Shown here piece by piece: positions 52,293-61,275 of a DNA stretch of 64,000 nucleotides. Under the pieces are notes generated by a model. It was not told where the DNA came from. It worked only from the letters and a program-made list of their open reading frames with translations, and ran no database searches. The stretch's first letter is position 1. Each line of letters starts with the position of its first letter. Both the position numbers and the translations under genes were made by a program. Origin of the DNA: Azospirillum sp. B21 (GTDB lineage: Bacteria > Pseudomonadota > Alphaproteobacteria > Azospirillales > Azospirillaceae); contig NZ_VTTO01000016.1 of NCBI RefSeq assembly GCF_008364825.1, positions 62,001 to 126,000 on the forward strand. The letters are read 5' to 3'.

Positions 52293-54371
52293 TCACGCCG
52301 TCAGCGGCAGCGCCTCGTCACAGGCGAAGGCCGTCATCACCATCGCCTCGGCGGCATCGGCTGACAGCGGGCGCGAGATCAGAAAGCCCTGCAGGCAGTT
52401 GCAGCCGGCTTCGGCCAGCCAATGGCGCTGTTCGGCGGTCTCCACCCCCTCCGCCACGGTGGACAGCAGCAGCTTCTGGGCCAGGGCAATGACGGTGGAG
52501 GCAATGTCCGGGGCGTGCGGCAGGTCGTTGACGAAGCTGCGGTCGATCTTCAGCACGTCCACCGGCAGTTCGCGCAAGTAAGCCAGAGAGGAATAGCCGG
52601 TGCCGAAATCATCGATGGCAATGCGCACGCCCAATGCCCGCAAGCGGTTCAGCGTCGGCAGATGGTGGCGCACGTCCTTCATGATGACGGTTTCGGTGAT
52701 CTCCAGTTCCAGCAGGTCGGGCGGGGTGCCGTGGCGCTGCAGCACCTGTTCCACCAGTCGGGCGAAGCCGGGATCGGCGAGTTGGCGGGCGGAGACGTTG
52801 ACGGCCACCGGCACCGGGCCGTGGTCCAGTGCCCAGCGGGTGGCGGTGCGGCACGCCTCCTCCAGCACCCAATGGCCGATCTCGATGATCAGGCCGGTAT
52901 CCTCGGCGACGGGGATGAAATCGGCGGGGGAAATCGCCGCTCCCTCGTGCCGCCAGCGGATCAGCGCCTCGAAGCCGGTCAACCGGCCGCCCGCCGCCTC
53001 GATCTTCGGCTGGTAGACCAGTTCGAAGGATTTGGCCGCGACCGCCTCGCGCAATCCCGCCTCCAGCCGCAGGCGGGTCTCGACGCGGTCGGTCATGTCG
53101 CGGGTATGAAAGACGAAGCGGTTGCCGCCCGCCCCCTTGGCGGCTTGCATCGCGGAATCGGCCATCCGCATCAGTCCGGCGCCGTCCGCGGCACCCCCGG
53201 CGTCCGCAGGCCCCATCGGGTGGAGGACGATGCCGATGCTGGCGGTGACATGGACGCGATGGTCGCCCACTTCGCGCAGGGTGGACAGCCCGTCCAGCAG
53301 CCGTTGCGCAACCATCGCCGCTTCCTCGCCGTCGGCGACGCGCTCCAGCACCACAAGGAACTCGTCGCCGCCCAGCCGGCCGACGGTGTCGCAACGCCGG
53401 ACGCTGGCGCCGAGCCGCTCCGCCACCCGGCAGAGCAGCAGGTCGCCCACCCCGTGGCCAAGACTGTCGTTGACCCGCTTGAAGCGGTCGAGGTCGACAT
53501 AGAGCACCGCCAGCCGGCCGACACCCGGCTCCCGCGAACGCTCCGCCAGATCGATGGCATGGTCCAGCCGGTCGAGCAGCAGCGCGCGGTTCGCCAGCCC
53601 GGTCAGCGGACAGCGGGTCGCCAGCCGGCGCAACTCGTCATGCTCCTGCTCCAGCAGGGTCAGGGTGTGGTTGAAGCGGGTGATGACGAAGCCGAGTTCG
53701 TCGTCAGCATGGCCGCGGGGCACGACCAGCGGCTGGCCATAGGGCTTCTCCGGATCGATGCGCGCCACCGCGCGGCCGATCTGCAGGAGCGGGCGGGTCA
53801 AAAGCCGGTGGAACACCGCCGCCATCGCCAGCCCGATCAGGAGGTTGCGCAGGGTTCCCGCAACCAGCGCCGCCGATACATAGGCGAGGAAGCCTGCCGC
53901 CGCCCGCCCGGTGTCGATTCCGACTGCCAGCCGGCCGACGACACGGCGGCTGCCCGCCGACATGCTGCGATCGGCAGCGGGGGCGGGGAGGTCATGGATC
54001 AGAAACGGCCGGTCGGTGAAGAGCAGCGCGGTCGCCGCCCGTCCCAGCAGCGTCATCGGCGGGGCTGCCTGTTCGCGCCGGGCCAGCACCGTGCCGTCCC
54101 CCAGACGGATCTCCGCCCAGCCGGCATTTGCGCGCACCATGCCGTCCAGCACCTGCGCGGCCAGATCGCCGTCGATCAGCCAGGCGGCGGTGGCGGCCGG
54201 CCCCTCCACCAGAGCGGCCGCCTCCTCGATTCTGGCCAGCGCCATCGTCCGCTCGCGCGAGGCGGTCCAGGTGAACTCCACCGCGGTGATGGCGAATCCG
54301 ATGACGAAGGCGGCGAGGACCGCATGTATCGCCTGCTTCAGCGTCAAGCTGCGCAGGACTGGGATCGCCAT
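52293..54371 (-). CDS. Membrane GGDEF-EAL cyclic-di-GMP protein
   Basis: Protein of 692 residues: membrane span (about 13-33), periplasmic region (34-160), second span (about 162-190), HAMP-like linker, GGDEF domain (about 250-425) and EAL domain (about 440-685). The GGDEF motif is intact at 334-338, with an inhibitory RxxD site at 325-328. EAL is intact at 468-470 and DDFGTGYSSLAYL is present. Both cyclase and phosphodiesterase activities are therefore possible. GAGGAA precedes ATG 54371. It is monocistronic. Confidence 0.93.
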   Translation of the reverse strand: MAIPVLRSLTLKQAIHAVLAAFVIGFAITAVEFTWTASRERTMALARIEEAAALVEGPAATAAWLIDGDLAAQVLDGMVRANAGWAEIRLGDGTVLARREQAAPPMTLLGRAATALLFTDRPFLIHDLPAPAADRSMSAGSRRVVGRLAVGIDTGRAAAGFLAYVSAALVAGTLRNLLIGLAMAAVFHRLLTRPLLQIGRAVARIDPEKPYGQPLVVPRGHADDELGFVITRFNHTLTLLEQEHDELRRLATRCPLTGLANRALLLDRLDHAIDLAERSREPGVGRLAVLYVDLDRFKRVNDSLGHGVGDLLLCRVAERLGASVRRCDTVGRLGGDEFLVVLERVADGEEAAMVAQRLLDGLSTLREVGDHRVHVTASIGIVLHPMGPADAGGAADGAGLMRMADSAMQAAKGAGGNRFVFHTRDMTDRVETRLRLEAGLREAVAAKSFELVYQPKIEAAGGRLTGFEALIRWRHEGAAISPADFIPVAEDTGLIIEIGHWVLEEACRTATRWALDHGPVPVAVNVSARQLADPGFARLVEQVLQRHGTPPDLLELEITETVIMKDVRHHLPTLNRLRALGVRIAIDDFGTGYSSLAYLRELPVDVLKIDRSFVNDLPHAPDIASTVIALAQKLLLSTVAEGVETAEQRHWLAEAGCNCLQGFLISRPLSADAAEAMVMTAFACDEALPLTA

Positions 54372-54721
54372 CGCACCGTTCCTCGACCGCGGGTTTCGCA
54401 CCGCCACGCCCCCATTGGGGTAACCCTTCGGGTGGTGCGGCAAACCGATGCATTAATAGGGCGGGCGATGACTCGAGCGCGGCGGTTCTATGAAATTTTT
54501 GTAACCGAAATCCGGTGCTTATTGCTGGCAATGCATATTGCTGCATAGGGCCATTCCCACAGCGCATGGCTACCATTCAGCATTGGTAATACCAGTTCGT
54601 GTGCGGCGCAGCATATCTTGGCCTTGCCCATTCTCGGGGCGTTTCCTCCCTAAACTTCAGGGCCGCGCATTTGCGCGGCCCTTTTTCTTTTGAGGAGCGG
54701 GAGGGAAGCGGCGCCGGTGCG
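54372..54721. other. Intergenic region with orphan plus-strand terminator
   Basis: 350 bases between the GGDEF-EAL start and the LysE stop, with several lower-GC stretches. No convincing plus-strand gene is present, yet a strong plus-oriented terminator lies at 54660-54690. It may encode a small RNA. Confidence 0.5.
54660..54690 (+). terminator. Orphan Rho-independent terminator
   Basis: GGGCCGCGC / GCGCGGCCC stem (9 bp) with ATTT loop, followed by TTTTTCTTTT. The flanking genes are both on the minus strand; on that strand the hairpin is followed only by a weak T stretch. Confidence 0.85.
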
Positions 54722-55357
54722 TCAGACCCGGCGGGCGAGCGCCAGCAGGCCGCCGGCGCCGATCATCAGGCCGCCGGTCAGCCGGTTGAGCGACTTCGCC
54801 GCCGAGACCGTCGTCAGTTTCGCGGCCAAGCGGTCGCCGCCGGTGGCATAGGCCATGATCCAGCCGAACTCGATCACCACCATGGTGGCGACCAGCGCGA
54901 TCAGCTGCGGGGCCAGCGGCGCGGCGGCGTCGATGAATTGCGGGAACAGGGCGCCCATGAAGACCAGCGCCTTCGGGTTGCTGAAGGCGACCAGGGTGCC
55001 GCGCAGGAACAGCCGCGCCGCCGACCCTTCGCCGGTGGCGGAGGCCGCGGCGTCGCGGTTGCCGGCCGGCTCCACCGGCGCCCGCCACGCGGCAATGCCG
55101 AGCCAGGTCAGATAGGCCACGCCGGCCCAGCGCACGATCTCGAAGGCAAGCACGGAGGTGGAGAGCAGGGCGCCCAGCCCGAAGGCCGACAGCGCCGCCA
55201 TCACCGCCAGCGCCGCGCACATGCCGGCCCCGCCCCAGGCGGCCCGCCGCGCGCCGAAGCGCAGGCCCAGGCTCATCGCCAGCAGCATGTTCGGCCCCGG
55301 CGTCATCGAGATCACGAAGGCGGTGGCGAAGAAGAAGGCAAGCGTCTGCCACGTCAT
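54722..55357 (-). CDS. LysE/RhtB-family amino acid exporter
   Basis: Inner-membrane protein of 211 residues with about six spans. The N-terminus FFFATAFVISMTPGPNMLLA and the mid-protein GTLVAFSNPKALVFMGALFP are the two signatures of the LysE/RhtB family. It would export an amino acid or homoserine-lactone-like compound; the substrate is not readable. ATG 55357 is preferred to the upstream TTG. It follows the secreted His/Cys protein gene on the same strand, 114 bases away. Confidence 0.92.
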   Translation of the reverse strand: MTWQTLAFFFATAFVISMTPGPNMLLAMSLGLRFGARRAAWGGAGMCAALAVMAALSAFGLGALLSTSVLAFEIVRWAGVAYLTWLGIAAWRAPVEPAGNRDAAASATGEGSAARLFLRGTLVAFSNPKALVFMGALFPQFIDAAAPLAPQLIALVATMVVIEFGWIMAYATGGDRLAAKLTTVSAAKSLNRLTGGLMIGAGGLLALARRV

Positions 55358-55471
55358 GGTCTGGGGCCTCGACAACGGGGGTGGGCAACAATCGGATGCA
55401 CCACAGCACCATGCGCATGGTTCCGCCGCAAGCGGCGCGGGCGAAACTCAGCCATGCCCTGCCGGTGCGGG

Positions 55472-57370
55472 TTAAGGGAAAGCTGCCTGGACCCGCCAGG
55501 CGCGGAAGGCGAGGTTGGCCGAATCCTGGTCGGGACGCTTGTAAGCCGCAAAGCGGCGGTCGCGGATGCGGGCGCGGGCGTCGGTCCACACTGCGTTCCA
55601 GTCGATGGTGCCGTCGGCCAGCAGCCGTTCCTCGATGATGCCCAGCAGCGTTTCATTGACGGCCGACACGCCGATGTTCTGAGTCGCCAGAACCAGTGCG
55701 TCGGGCGCCCGCTCCAGCGTGGCGCGAAGCCGCGTGTGGCCGCCGCAGGACCCCCAGAAGACCAGCGCCGTGGCCGGCCCGATCTCCGCCATCGTGCCGT
55801 CCTCGTGATAGCTGTGGCCGCGGTGGACGACGATGGACGGGGTCAGTCCCTCGCGCGCCATCCAGTCCCAGGCTTCGGCCCGTCCCGCATCGCCGGCGCC
55901 GGGCACGTCGGCGACGATGACGATGCGGCGGCCATGGCGGTCGGGGCTGACGGCGACGACGAAACCGGACCGGCTGTGCAGCGCCCAACCCTGCATCCGG
56001 TGCTGTCGCAGGAAGCCGCGGAAGGACGCGCGTCCGTCGGGATCGTCGTAGAAGGTCATCCGCTGCACGTTGATGCCGTTGCGGAACAGGCGTTGCGTGG
56101 TCAGGACGGGCGGCGCGCCCAGCGAATGGCGCTGAAGGAACCGTTCCGTCTCGAAGGCGGGGGTGGCCGGCCGGCCCGACAGGCGCGTCGCGTGCAGGCT
56201 GCCTGCCAATCCGGCCATTGCCTTGACGGAGCTTTCGCCCGCATCCCGGTACCAGGCCGCCAACTCGTCCTCCAGCGCGGCGCGGACCGCGCGGTTGTCG
56301 AGGTCCATGGCGTCGGCCAGTACGCCGATAACCACCGCGGGATCCGGCATGCCGCTCGTTGCCGGTGCCTGCGGCGTCCGGATGGCCGGCAGCAGGGCCT
56401 GGATGCTCTCGCGCATCAGCTCCCGCGCGGTGGCGGGGTTGGTGCCGAACAGGCTGCCGGCCCGCCCGCCGCCGACGACGGCGATGAAGAAGTCCGCCAA
56501 CAGCGGCCGGGTGCGCGCCCCGCGGGCAAGGTCGAGGATGCCGCGCCGCTCCTGCTTCAGCTGGATCCGGAGGATGTTGACCAGCCCGTCGAGCGACGAG
56601 GTGTAGAGCTGCGGACCGATGCGGGCGATCAGGCCAAACAGATCCTCCGACGACAGAGCCAGCGTGATGCGGAAGCGGTCGGCCGGCGGATCGTCCACCA
56701 TGTCGTCCAGCAGCACGCCGATCTTCGGCCCCATCAGCGCCGGGTCGCGCGCCAGGGAGGCCGCCAGCGCCTTGGCGGCCTGGGCTTCCAGCAGGCGCAA
56801 CGACTCCTTAGACACGCGTTTGCGCAGCTCGTGCCGCGTCTCGTAGAAGGGCAGGCCGCTGTCGAGCGAGCGCGTCAGCAGCCCGATGTCCAGCGCCCGC
56901 GCGATGACCTCCGCGCCGCCCGGACGGGCGGACAGCTGGTCCGCGGCACCCAGGGCGTCGAAGGGGGCGAGCTTGACCGCCTCCCGCAGGGCGGCCAGCG
57001 GGGCCTCGCCTGGAAACAGGCTGGAACAGCGGAAGGCCTCGGCCGGGTTGCTGCGGGCCAGTTCCGCGAAGGCCGCATCCCCGCCGAACAGCGCGTCGAG
57101 GACGGGCTTGCCCGCCGGTTCGTGGTCGGCGCAGGCCGTGGGCGTTTCGATGGCGCGGACGGCGGGGGCTGCCGGCTTGGGCAAGTCCGGCGCCATCAGT
57201 TCGGCCGAATGCAGCGGTGGAGGCACGGTCTGTGCCATCGCCGCTCCGGACCATTCGCCGAGCCAGCCGGCAGTGAAGACGGCCAAGAGGGCGCACACGG
57301 ACAATGTCGGCCGTGGCAAAGCGGCGGAGGGTGAACGGCCCGAGGGCGTGTCGATGGCGGATGCGGACAT
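55472..57370 (-). CDS. Secreted protein with putative clan-CD-like His/Cys domain
   Basis: Protein of 632 residues with an N-terminal hydrophobic signal (about 22-46, cleavage after AMA). The middle (about 80-400) is helical and unrecognised. The C-terminal part (about 430-600) has alternating strands and helices. His516 follows a hydrophobic strand (PSIVVHRGHSYH), and Cys542 follows another (ALVFWGSCGGH). This spacing and setting are those of the catalytic pair in caspase/gingipain-like (clan CD) peptidases. Similar HRGHSYH/GSCGG proteins are, from memory, found in other bacteria without assigned function. Substrate unknown. Confidence 0.7.
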   Translation of the reverse strand: MSASAIDTPSGRSPSAALPRPTLSVCALLAVFTAGWLGEWSGAAMAQTVPPPLHSAELMAPDLPKPAAPAVRAIETPTACADHEPAGKPVLDALFGGDAAFAELARSNPAEAFRCSSLFPGEAPLAALREAVKLAPFDALGAADQLSARPGGAEVIARALDIGLLTRSLDSGLPFYETRHELRKRVSKESLRLLEAQAAKALAASLARDPALMGPKIGVLLDDMVDDPPADRFRITLALSSEDLFGLIARIGPQLYTSSLDGLVNILRIQLKQERRGILDLARGARTRPLLADFFIAVVGGGRAGSLFGTNPATARELMRESIQALLPAIRTPQAPATSGMPDPAVVIGVLADAMDLDNRAVRAALEDELAAWYRDAGESSVKAMAGLAGSLHATRLSGRPATPAFETERFLQRHSLGAPPVLTTQRLFRNGINVQRMTFYDDPDGRASFRGFLRQHRMQGWALHSRSGFVVAVSPDRHGRRIVIVADVPGAGDAGRAEAWDWMAREGLTPSIVVHRGHSYHEDGTMAEIGPATALVFWGSCGGHTRLRATLERAPDALVLATQNIGVSAVNETLLGIIEERLLADGTIDWNAVWTDARARIRDRRFAAYKRPDQDSANLAFRAWRVQAAFP

Positions 57371-57650
57371 GAACTGCCGGGCGGGGGCGTACGCGGGGGC
57401 TCTGCCGGTCGGCGTACCCCTTATGGCTTAACCTATGCAGGCAATCGGGCCTTTGTCACCCGTTACCAGTGCCGCCGACACAGATTGCCGGTATTCCTCC
57501 AAACTGCGGCAGCGGCGGAGTACTCCGCCTTGGCCTTCGGTTGCTGCCGGAATCGCCCGCCAGGGCATGGACAGAGACCGTTCGCATACCAATCCTCAGT
57601 CCTTCGTCCGACGCCAGACGTCCGGACAGCCGGTGGCGAAGGGGGTGCGT

Positions 57651-58439
57651 ATGCGTGCATACCGTCTTTTGGCCCGTTTCCTGACCCGTCCCCTGGCCGG
57701 CTTCACGGCCATCCTTCTGATCCTCACCCCCTTATGCCTGTCCATATCCGCGGTCCCGGCCGTGGCCCAGACGCCGGTGGACCTGGAACTGGTCCTGGCG
57801 GTGGACGTGTCCGGCAGCGTCGATCCGGACGAGGCGAAGCTGCAGCGCAACGGCTATGTCCAGGCGCTGCTGAACCCGAAGGTGCAGGCGGCGATTCGCG
57901 GCGGACCCTTCGGCCGGATCGGCGCCACCTATGTGGAATGGGCGGGGGAAAGCCACCAGCACACCGTCGTCGGCTGGACCGAACTGAGCGATCCGGCCAG
58001 CATCGAGCGCTTCGCCGGCATGGTGGCGGAAGCGCCGATGATGACGGAGCAATGGACCTCCATCAGCTCCGCCATCGACTATTCCGTCCCGCTGTTCGAG
58101 AACAACGGCTTCGAGGGCACGCGGCGGGTCATCGACCTGTCGGGCGACGGCGAGAACAACCGCGGCCGCCCGGTGGAGGAGGCGCGGGACGCCGCGGTCG
58201 CCCGCGGCATCACCATCAACGGGCTGCCGATCCTGAACGACCGGCCCAACCCCTGGGGCGGTGCCGCGCCGAACGACCTGGAGGGCTATTACCGCGACCA
58301 TGTCATCGGCGGTCCCGGCGCCTTCCTGGTCCCCGCCCGCGACTTCGACGCCTTCGCCGACGCGATCCTCAGCAAACTGCTGCTGGAGGTGTCGGGCATC
58401 CAGCCGGCCGGGCGGCAAGGGGACCTCGCGGCCCGCTGA
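57651..58439 (+). CDS. DUF1194 protein, von Willebrand factor A-like, exported
   Basis: Protein of 262 residues with a signal-like N-terminus (about 14-40, ending AVAQ) and a VWA-type fold. The metal-ion-dependent adhesion site DVSGSVD is near residue 49, followed by a conserved RVIDLSGDGENNRGRPVE near residue 160. It probably binds a protein partner in the periplasm. It is divergent from the secreted His/Cys protein gene, 280 bases away. AGGGGG precedes ATG 57651. Confidence 0.88.
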   Translation: MRAYRLLARFLTRPLAGFTAILLILTPLCLSISAVPAVAQTPVDLELVLAVDVSGSVDPDEAKLQRNGYVQALLNPKVQAAIRGGPFGRIGATYVEWAGESHQHTVVGWTELSDPASIERFAGMVAEAPMMTEQWTSISSAIDYSVPLFENNGFEGTRRVIDLSGDGENNRGRPVEEARDAAVARGITINGLPILNDRPNPWGGAAPNDLEGYYRDHVIGGPGAFLVPARDFDAFADAILSKLLLEVSGIQPAGRQGDLAAR

Positions 58440-58451
58440 GCGGGCCGGGAT

Positions 58452-58640
58452 TCAGTCCACCGCGCGATCCACGGCGCGGCCGGCCTTTTCGGCCGGACCC
58501 GGCGGGTCGATGGCGTCCTTGATGCTCTGGCCGGCGTTGTCAATGGACTCGCCGGCGCGCTCGGCCGGGCCTTCATTGTGGCATGCGGCCACGGCGACCA
58601 GCGGCAGGACCAGGACGGCGGTGCGCAGCAGCGTCAGCAT
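58452..58640 (-). CDS. Small lipoprotein (entericidin-like)
   Basis: Protein of 62 residues with a lipobox: hydrophobic signal then VAAC, Cys20 being the lipidation site. The mature part has a weak internal repeat (GPAERAGESIDNAG and GPAEKAGRAVDRAV). It faces the DUF1194 gene with 12 bases between stops. Function unknown; entericidin-like proteins are small outer- or inner-membrane lipoproteins. Confidence 0.75.
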   Translation of the reverse strand: MLTLLRTAVLVLPLVAVAACHNEGPAERAGESIDNAGQSIKDAIDPPGPAEKAGRAVDRAVD

Positions 58641-58807
58641 GACGGTCTCCTTCTTGCGTGGCGCGCGGCGTCCGGTAACGGGCGGCGCGCTGCGGTGCGA
58701 GATGAACGGTATGGCCGGGCTTCAGGTTCGGCCGCCTAGCCGATTGCGCCGCCGAAGGTCGCGCTTGGGCCGGGGTGTCTCCATTCAGTTACTCCTCCCG
58801 CCCGTAT

Positions 58808-58949
58808 CCCCCTCTCCCCCCCCCGGGGAGAGGGTCGGGGTGAGGGGGATGCATGGGGTGGATTCAGTAGGGAGCGGAGAGTGCGCGATTTTTGAAGAGC
58901 CTCGCCGCGCGACCCCCTCACCCTAACCCTCTCCCCGGGGGGAGAGGGG
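58808..58949. repeat. Palindromic repeat upstream of eutB
   Basis: Two inverted CCCTCTCCCC/GGGGAGAGGG hairpins with GGGGTGAGGGGGATGC and CGCGACCCCCTCACCCTAA arms, same composite form as in paaH (8515-8655). It takes up much of the 429-base gap 58641-59069; the rest contains the eutB leader and no other visible gene. Confidence 0.85.
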
Positions 58950-59069
58950 ATCCTGGTGGGGGAGAGGGGCGGGATCGGGGAAGCCGCGCATTTTGTGTTC
59001 TACGGTCAACTGCCCGCCGTTCGTCCCGTGCCACTCTCGCCCGAGGGATGAGACGGGCGGGAGGCCGGC

Positions 59070-60464
59070 ATGGCTGGTTACCATTGCGATCTGGGGCGGC
59101 AACGCCACCGTTTCGACGACCTGAAGGCGCTGATGGCCTGCGCCTCGCCGCGGCGGTCGGGGGACGAATTGGCGGGCATCGCCGCCGACAGCGACGAACG
59201 GCGGGTGGCGGCGCGCATGGTGCTGGCCGACCTGCCGCTGAAGACCTTCCTCACCGAGGCGCTGGTCGCTTACGAGACCGACGAGGTGACGCGCCTGATC
59301 ATCGACAGCCATGATGCGGAGGCCTTCCGGCCGGTGGCACACATGACGGTCGGGCAGTTCCGCGACTGGCTGCTGTCCTACGAGGCCGATACCGTTGCGC
59401 TGACGGCGCTCGCCCCCGGCCTGACGCCGGAGATGGTTGCGGCGGTGTCCAAGCTGATGCGCAACCACGATCTGGTCTGCGTCGCCGCCAAATGCTCGGT
59501 CGTCACCCGCTTCCGCACCACTGTCGGGCTGCCGGGGCGGCTGTCGAGCCGGCTGCAGCCCAACCATCCGACCGACGACCCGACCGGCATCGCCGCCTCG
59601 ACGCTGGACGGGCTGCTCTACGGCATCGGCGACGCGGTGATCGGCATCAACCCGGCGACCGACAACGTCCCGGCCTGCATCGCGCTGCTGGAGATGCTGG
59701 ACGCGGTGCGGACCCGCTTCGACATTCCGGTCCAGTCCTGCGTGCTGGCCCATGTCACCACGACCATCCAGGCGATCGAGCGCGGGGCGCCGGTCGATCT
59801 GGTGTTCCAGTCCATCGCCGGCACCGAGAAGGCCAATGCCGGTTTCGGCGTCACCCTGTCGCTGCTGGCCGAGGCGCAGGAGGCGGCCAAGTCGCTGAAG
59901 CGCGGGACCATCGGCGACAACGTGATGTATTTCGAGACGGGGCAGGGCTCGGCGTTGTCGGCCGACGCCCATTTCGGCGTCGACCAGCAGACGGTGGAAG
60001 CCCGCGCGTATGCCGTCGCCCGCGCCTTCGATCCGCTGCTGGTCAACACGGTGGTCGGCTTCATCGGCCCCGAATATCTCTATGACGCCAAGCAGATCAC
60101 GCGGGCCGGGCTGGAAGACCATTTCTGCGCCAAGCTGCTCGGCGTGCCGATGGGCTGCGACGTCTGCTACACCAACCATGCCGAGGCCGACCAGGACGAC
60201 ATGGACGTCCTGATGACGATGCTGGCGACCGCGGGCGTCAATTTCCTGATCGCGGTGCCCGGCGCCGACGACGTCATGCTGAATTACCAGAGCCTGTCCT
60301 ATCACGACGTGCTCGGCCTGCGGCATCTGTTGAAACGCCCGCCGGCACCCGAGTTCGAGGCGTGGCTGGAGAAGGCCGGCTGGCTCGACGAGCAGCGCCG
60401 CCTGCCGCCCTGGCCCGACCAGAGCCTCGTCGTCTCCGCCCTGCTGGGGAGCGCTGCGCCATGA
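59070..60464 (+). CDS. eutB: Ethanolamine ammonia-lyase large subunit
   Basis: Catalytic subunit of the adenosylcobalamin-dependent lyase that splits ethanolamine into acetaldehyde and ammonia. The 464-residue protein matches the family length and shows VAAKCSVVTRFRTTVGLPGR near residue 143, RLQPNHPTDDPTGIAAS, GINPATDNVPACI near residue 192, and GTEKANAGFGVTL. GGGAGG precedes ATG 59070. The stop overlaps the eutC start as ATGA. No microcompartment genes or EutA reactivase are present. Confidence 0.96.
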   Translation: MAGYHCDLGRQRHRFDDLKALMACASPRRSGDELAGIAADSDERRVAARMVLADLPLKTFLTEALVAYETDEVTRLIIDSHDAEAFRPVAHMTVGQFRDWLLSYEADTVALTALAPGLTPEMVAAVSKLMRNHDLVCVAAKCSVVTRFRTTVGLPGRLSSRLQPNHPTDDPTGIAASTLDGLLYGIGDAVIGINPATDNVPACIALLEMLDAVRTRFDIPVQSCVLAHVTTTIQAIERGAPVDLVFQSIAGTEKANAGFGVTLSLLAEAQEAAKSLKRGTIGDNVMYFETGQGSALSADAHFGVDQQTVEARAYAVARAFDPLLVNTVVGFIGPEYLYDAKQITRAGLEDHFCAKLLGVPMGCDVCYTNHAEADQDDMDVLMTMLATAGVNFLIAVPGADDVMLNYQSLSYHDVLGLRHLLKRPPAPEFEAWLEKAGWLDEQRRLPPWPDQSLVVSALLGSAAP

Positions 60465-61225
60465 GCGAGACCCCGAAAGACCCGTGGGCGCGCTTCCGCA
60501 GCGCCACCCGCGCCCGCATCGCGCTCGGCCGCAGCGGCGACGCCCTGCCGACGAAAGCGCTGCTGGAGTTCCAGCTGGCCCATGCCCGCGCCCGCGACGC
60601 GGTGCACAGCGCGGTCGATTTCGACCGGCTGGCCACCGACCTCGCCCCGTTGGAGAGCTTGCGCGTCCACAGCGCTGCCTCCGACCGGCCCACATATCTG
60701 CGCCGTCCGGACCTCGGCCGCCGGCTCGATCCGGCCAGCGCGGCAACCCTGCCGGCGGGGGAGTGGGACCTGCTGTTCGTGATCGCCGACGGGCTGTCGG
60801 CCGCGGCGGTGCAGGTGAATGCCGCGCCGTTGGTCCATGCCTGCGTGTCACGTCTCCCGCATCTGCGCATCGGGCCGGTGGTGCTGGCCGCACAGGCGCG
60901 CGTGGCGCTGGGCGACGAGGTGGCGTCGGCCATGGGCGCCCGTCTCGTCGCGCTGCTGGTGGGGGAGCGGCCGGGCCTGTCGGCCGCGGAATCGCTGGGG
61001 GTTTATCTGACCTGGGACCCCAGGCCCGGCCGCGCCGATTCCGAACGCAACTGCATTTCCAACATCCATTCCGACGGCCTGTCCAAACGGGCGGCCGCCG
61101 ACAAGCTGTGCTGGCTCGCAACCGAGGCGGCGCGGCTGAAGCTGACGGGGGTCGCCCTGAAGGAGGACGCCCCGTCCCTGGCCGGTCCGGACAACGAGAA
61201 AAACCAACTGCCCGACCGGTCGTGA
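60461..61225 (+). CDS. eutC: Ethanolamine ammonia-lyase small subunit
   Basis: Cobalamin-binding partner of EutB, 254 residues. Family features: RARIALGRSGDALPTKALLE near residue 14, FVIADGLSAAAVQVNA near residue 108, RVALGDEVASAMGARL and, near the end, DSERNCISNIHSDGLSKRAA. Translationally coupled to eutB by a 4-base overlap. It is complete and collinear with the E. coli subunit except for a shorter N-terminus. Confidence 0.95.
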   Translation: MSETPKDPWARFRSATRARIALGRSGDALPTKALLEFQLAHARARDAVHSAVDFDRLATDLAPLESLRVHSAASDRPTYLRRPDLGRRLDPASAATLPAGEWDLLFVIADGLSAAAVQVNAAPLVHACVSRLPHLRIGPVVLAAQARVALGDEVASAMGARLVALLVGERPGLSAAESLGVYLTWDPRPGRADSERNCISNIHSDGLSKRAAADKLCWLATEAARLKLTGVALKEDAPSLAGPDNEKNQLPDRS

Positions 61226-61275
61226 GAGAGCGCTGCCATAGACACCAACGCCTTTGAACAGGGGCAGGAGGCAAC

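Noticed and set aside
54599..57334. Plus-strand open frame of over 900 codons opposite lysE and the secreted protein gene
   Set aside because: Composition is that of a mirrored coding strand, with no motif. Both minus-strand genes have signal or membrane segments as expected.
58641..59069. Cobalamin riboswitch before the B12-dependent eutBC genes
   Set aside because: I could not find the conserved B12-box (GCCACTG-like) or a matching fold; most of the gap is a palindromic repeat.
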